28,808 nucleotides of DNA, taken from the IMG/VR virus record IMGVR_UViG_3300032731_000303, positions 1 through 28,808 of that record; one strand, given 5' to 3'. A program made the translations under genes and the position numbers. Positions 28,639 to 28,808 of the stretch are shown here, piece by piece. Below the pieces are notes generated by a model, which ran no database searches, was not told the DNA's origin, and worked only from the letters and a program-made list of their open reading frames with translations. This stretch comes from a virus. Numbering within the stretch: the stretch's first letter is position 1; the number at the start of each line of letters is the position of its first letter.

Positions 28639-28776
28639 AAGTGGTCGGCGTGGCCTCCGCCCAAGGACTGCCACCCGACCTGCTTGGACACGTGGTATCC
28701 GACACCTTTTCACCGAGATCGATTGCCGAAGATTATGAGGACGCATTCGTTTTATGGAATCGGTATGATTGATTGA
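28639..28776 (+). pseudogene. Displaced 3' end of the glycosyltransferase gene
   Basis: The plus frame reads KWSAWPPPKDCHPT...LPKIMRTHSFYGIGMID and stops at 28776. It aligns with the last 45 residues of the glycosyltransferase (KWDPWPPVQDVHPT...LPKLMRTHPFYDLDIIR). There is no start codon or ribosome site, and the DNA is GC-rich like the 5' part of that gene. It is best read as the original tail left behind when the endonuclease gene and a recoded tail were inserted. The last 32 bases of the window hold GGAGGTGGG, probably the ribosome site of the next gene. Confidence 0.7.
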
Positions 28777-28808
28777 CCCGAAATAGATTATCCTATGGAG
28801 GTGGGAAA

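Noticed and set aside
1-28808. CRISPR arrays, tRNA genes, an integrase or attachment sites
   Set aside because: No regularly spaced repeats, tRNA-like cloverleaf or integrase-like protein was seen in the window.

Overview
The window reads as part of a tailed bacteriophage genome (Caudoviricetes) or a prophage-like element. It carries a complete DNA-packaging and head module (terminase, portal, minor head protein, protease/scaffold, major capsid protein). It has no ribosomal or tRNA genes, and its genes are tightly packed with ATGA/GTGA/TAATG overlaps. Near-perfect TTGACA-17-TATAAT promoters and purine-rich Shine-Dalgarno sites point to a bacterial host with ordinary RpoD-type promoters. The host cannot be named from this sequence.

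Layout. (1) 1-7453, minus strand: three early or accessory transcription units. A UvrD-like helicase runs off the left edge from its own promoter. A long operon (5539 to 1017, terminator at 985-1012) holds about a dozen very small, often Cys-rich proteins, a tandemly duplicated two-gene cassette and a DUF3560-type protein. A third unit (7453 to 5816) carries a third copy of one cassette gene, a small zinc-finger protein, a beta-keto acid cleavage enzyme (BKACE/DUF849) and a small exported protein. (2) 7454-7633: divergent promoter region. (3) 7634-10537, plus: two small membrane proteins, a calcineurin-like phosphoesterase, a small HTH-like protein, a ParB-N protein and a methyltransferase-like protein. 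(4) 10514-11326, minus: a radical SAM moron with its own promoter. (5) 11450-26613, plus: terminase, portal (with intein), minor head and virion proteins, a secreted glycosidase-like protein, a protease/scaffold fusion and the capsid protein. Two minus-strand cargo genes interrupt it (HNH endonuclease, small Cys-rich protein). (6) 26614-28808: a glycosyltransferase, a GIY-YIG endonuclease and a displaced glycosyltransferase tail.

The most striking content is RNA and mobile elements rather than protein. The leader of the long minus-strand operon contains a textbook type III hammerhead ribozyme (5556-5604). A second hammerhead-like fold, with one core substitution, lies inside the same operon (4313-4361). 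Both sit directly against a ribosome-binding site. The same operon carries two further hairpin families, each present twice with pair-preserving changes. Three different kinds of homing endonuclease (LAGLIDADG intein, HNH, GIY-YIG) have invaded the structural region. The GIY-YIG gene appears to have replaced the 3' end of its target and left the original end downstream. A metabolic enzyme (BKACE) is an unusual phage cargo.
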